Program-made: the position numbers and the translations under genes | Shown: positions 31,593 through 33,587 of the stretch, piece by piece | Layout of the letters: every line of letters starts with the position of its first letter | How positions within the stretch are numbered: position 1 is the stretch's first letter | Assembly (NCBI GenBank): GCA_019323655.1 | Contig: JAHWGX010000053.1 | Location: forward strand, 1-33,587 | DNA: 33,587 nt | Direction: 5' to 3' | From: Candidatus Woesearchaeota archaeon | GTDB taxonomy: Archaea > Nanobdellota > Nanobdellia > Woesearchaeales > GW2011-AR4 | The notes under the pieces: generated by a model | What the model was told of the DNA's origin: nothing | The model's input: the letters and a program-made list of their open reading frames with translations, nothing else | Database searches by the model: none

Positions 31593-32353
31593 AAATCCCA
31601 AAAAGCCACCCAAGATATAATTCCCTTATGACCAGGGAAAAAATAGTTGAGGGAGCAAAAAAAGGCATTACCTCGTTAGAAGGTTTAATAGCCCAGGGGA
31701 GGGGAGAGGCATTTGATTATTTAATAGGGGAAAAAACATCAAAGCCTGCACAAAAGGCAATAGACGCGGCTGCTTCTTTATTATTGCTGGCAAAGAATCC
31801 GGTCATTTCTGTTAACGGAAATGCTGCTGCGTTAGCGCCAAAAGAGCTTGTCCGGCTGTCAAAATCGATACCGGCAAAGCTGGAAGTGAACATATTTTAT
31901 GCATCAAACCAGAGGGAAATAAAAATAAAAAGCCATTTAATCAAAAACGGGGCAAAAGAAGTTTTAATGCCCGAAAAAAATGCGACAATAAAATATCTGG
32001 AAAGCAACAGGAAGCATGTCAACAAAAACGGAATCATGAAGGCAGATGTTGTTTTCGTCCCTTTGGAGGACGGAGACAGGGCAGAAGCGCTGATAAAAAA
32101 CAAAAAGAAAGTCATAACAATTGACCTAAACCCCTTGTCAAGGACAGCGCAAAGGGCAACAATAACAATTGTTGACAATATCACAAGGGCAGTTCCATTG
32201 CTGATAAAAAAAGTCAATCAGTATAAAAAATTTGATAAGGGCAACTTAAGGAAAATAATCAGGGGTTATGACAATAAAAAAACCCTTAGGGAAGCTAATA
32301 AGATTATTGCAAAATATACCCCAAAACCTCCCTCAAGTCCTTCTTCTCTATAA
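31589..32353 (+). CDS. 4-phosphopantoate--beta-alanine ligase (archaeal phosphopantothenate synthetase)
   Basis: 254 residues of the DUF137/PPS family. It joins 4-phosphopantoate with beta-alanine using ATP, giving 4'-phosphopantothenate for CoA. Recognised from IPKSHPRYNSLMTREKIVEG at the N-terminus, LIAQGRGEAFDYLIGE, NPVISVNGNAAALAPKEL (about 70-87), KLEVNIFYA, ADVVFVPLEDGDRAEAL and ITIDLNPLSRTAQRATITIVDN. It uses the product of the pantoate kinase encoded at 28011-28901. The last 15 or so residues (KPPSSPSSL) come from the region that also encodes the HAD phosphatase on the other strand, so the natural tail is probably not conserved. Confidence 0.92.
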   Translation: MKIPKSHPRYNSLMTREKIVEGAKKGITSLEGLIAQGRGEAFDYLIGEKTSKPAQKAIDAAASLLLLAKNPVISVNGNAAALAPKELVRLSKSIPAKLEVNIFYASNQREIKIKSHLIKNGAKEVLMPEKNATIKYLESNRKHVNKNGIMKADVVFVPLEDGDRAEALIKNKKKVITIDLNPLSRTAQRATITIVDNITRAVPLLIKKVNQYKKFDKGNLRKIIRGYDNKKTLREANKIIAKYTPKPPSSPSSL

Positions 32354-32966
32354 CAACATCCGCAGCTTTTTTCAGCTCATCATGCTCGCAGTTGAATGCT
32401 ATTCCAAGCCCGGCTTCCTGCATTGCCTTTATGTCGTTTAGGTAGTCCCCGACGAAAACACACTCATCAAGCTTTATTTTTTCCCTTTCTGCAATCCGCC
32501 TTAAGGCATCTGCCTTTTTTTCTATGTCAAATTCAGTAGCCCTGACATCGGTTATATTCCCATCGCTGTCAAAATAAATCCAGCTCAGAAAAACATCGTC
32601 AAAAAAATCATTGTAATCAGGCATGAACTTCTCAAGCAAAACATTTATAGAGCCGGAGATTATGGCAAGCTTCAAGCCCTTTTTCTTGAGCTCCTGGAGC
32701 GTCTCCATTGCACCATTCATTAACCTTAAATTCTCGACAGCCTTAAAGAAATCCTCTTTTTTCGCTTTTTTCTCTTTCCACATGCTTATGTCATGCTCTG
32801 CCCACTGCAGGTAGCTTATCTCTCCGTTAAAGAAGGCATTTTTTGCCTTTTCCCTCCTATCCCTGTCGGTCTGAAAATAATCATGGAATACCTGCCACGA
32901 GAATTTTACATTGTCTATCAAAGTCCCGTCAACATCAAAGCAGACTAATTTGTATTTTGGCTTCAT
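32304..32966 (-). CDS. HAD-superfamily phosphatase (SerB-like)
   Basis: 220 residues. The HAD motifs are intact: FDVDGTLI (nucleophile D11, acid D13), IISGS (S104), a Lys near 150-151 and VGDYLNDIKAM (D174, D178). A helical cap between residues 20 and 85 points to the C1-cap group that includes phosphoserine phosphatase, but the substrate is not certain. Its 3' end overlaps that of the synthetase gene by 50 nt, tail to tail. ATTAAAAAATA near 32990-33000 may be its TATA box. Confidence 0.85.
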   Translation of the reverse strand: MKPKYKLVCFDVDGTLIDNVKFSWQVFHDYFQTDRDRREKAKNAFFNGEISYLQWAEHDISMWKEKKAKKEDFFKAVENLRLMNGAMETLQELKKKGLKLAIISGSINVLLEKFMPDYNDFFDDVFLSWIYFDSDGNITDVRATEFDIEKKADALRRIAEREKIKLDECVFVGDYLNDIKAMQEAGLGIAFNCEHDELKKAADVVIEKKDLREVLGYILQ

Positions 32967-33032
32967 TTCAGTTCTTTTAACGATTATTATTTTTTAATAA
33001 GATTATTGTTGTTATTTTTACTGAATTGCAAA

Positions 33033-33587
33033 CTATTCCCTAAACTCCACATCATCTACAATTCCATCCGAATCGAGGTCAATTCCCTCAACAACATTTG
33101 CTTTTAGGTTATTATTGTGCATGTTCCCCTTTGCAATCTTTTTAAAGTGCTTCAGGAATGCAATTATTGCTGCCCTTGTGCCTGAAAACCTTTTTCCTGC
33201 GATTATTAATATGCTTTTTTCCTTGTCCAATGGATTTTTGATCTTGGCAATTACGCCGCATTCATCCTGAGGGTAAATCTCATTGCTTATTGTTGATTTT
33301 ATATTGCCGTTTTCAAACTTTATCGGCAGTTTGCCATTAAACCTTTCTGTTGTCTTGTTCGTTATGGGCCCACCAATGAGTATAAGGTTGTTTTCCATGT
33401 CGCTTTCCCTCATATCTGTGTCAAGCTTTACATTGGCTACAGGCACATAGTTAAGGAAAGTTCCAAGAAACAATGCCAAATCAATACCGTAATAGCCGTC
33501 TCTTGACCTTGCCTTGTCAGGGCCATGCGGGTCAGGGCTTCCAACAACAATCAAAGCGTCCAGTTTTCCGTTTTTAACAAAAGGCTC
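33033..33587 (-). CDS. S-layer-like protein, C-terminal part (5' end beyond the window)
   Basis: The frame is open to the window edge, so at least 184 residues of a longer protein are visible. It shows ALIVVGSPDPHGPDKARSRDGYYG, then NNLILIGGPITNK (resembling the VVGGP-type motif in archaeal S-layer proteins), CGVIAKIKNP, SILIIAGKRFSGTRAAIIAFLK, and ends with VEGIDLDSDGIVDDVEFRE, an Asp-rich loop like a calcium site. It lacks a C-terminal membrane helix. An ATT codon at 33554 is not a likely start. Probably the end of a secreted or anchored envelope protein; the N-terminus cannot be judged. Confidence 0.7.
   Translation of the reverse strand, partial: EPFVKNGKLDALIVVGSPDPHGPDKARSRDGYYGIDLALFLGTFLNYVPVANVKLDTDMRESDMENNLILIGGPITNKTTERFNGKLPIKFENGNIKSTISNEIYPQDECGVIAKIKNPLDKEKSILIIAGKRFSGTRAAIIAFLKHFKKIAKGNMHNNNLKANVVEGIDLDSDGIVDDVEFRE

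Overview
The window looks like part of an archaeal chromosome, most likely from a DPANN-type archaeon of the Woesearchaeota/Pacearchaeota kind (the lineage is inference). Supporting signs: TATA boxes centred about 24-29 nt upstream of ATG codons, which fits leaderless transcripts; an intron-containing tRNA; the archaeal route to 4'-phosphopantothenate (pantoate kinase and phosphopantothenate synthetase); RIO1 kinase; a DUF99 protein; class III (pilin-type) signal peptides; and S-layer-like secreted proteins. The sequence is AT-rich and gene-dense, with many ATGA start/stop overlaps.

Layout. 1-2188: a structured leader, then an APC-family permease fused to a SAM-dependent methyltransferase. 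2225-5996 (minus strand): a cell-surface cluster with a Cys-rich secreted protein, three pilin-like proteins and a membrane-anchored SurA-N-like chaperone. 6377-15836 (plus strand): a surface-protein run made of an anchored acidic protein, a ThuA-like/FN3 secreted protein and a 2243-residue multidomain membrane-anchored protein. 15946-16886 (minus): a HEPN/MNT toxin-antitoxin-type pair with a strikingly regular upstream array. 16960-17467: a noncoding stretch full of inverted repeats. 17472-20807: a BsuBI/PstI-type restriction-modification operon plus a coiled-coil membrane protein, bounded by imperfect terminal inverted repeats and a possible 4-bp target duplication. I consider this the best candidate for an undescribed mobile unit.

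20881-25183 (minus): two envelope proteins, an intron-bearing tRNA, an HtrA-like protease and an M50 site-2-type protease. 25297-26577: thiC. 26608-29461 (minus): a lipoprotein, a DUF99 protein, pantoate kinase and a Yip1-like membrane protein. 29809-32353 (plus): RIO1, a small membrane-anchored protein, a 31-codon ORF and phosphopantothenate synthetase. 32304-33587 (minus): a HAD phosphatase overlapping the synthetase gene tail to tail, then an S-layer-like protein that runs off the window edge.

Functionally, most of the window concerns the cell surface (pilins, anchored giant protein, S-layer-like domains, envelope proteases, chaperone). A defence island (toxin-antitoxin plus restriction-modification) sits between two surface-protein blocks, and the right end carries cofactor biosynthesis (CoA, thiamine) and housekeeping genes. 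Everything here comes from reading motifs by eye; no database search was run.
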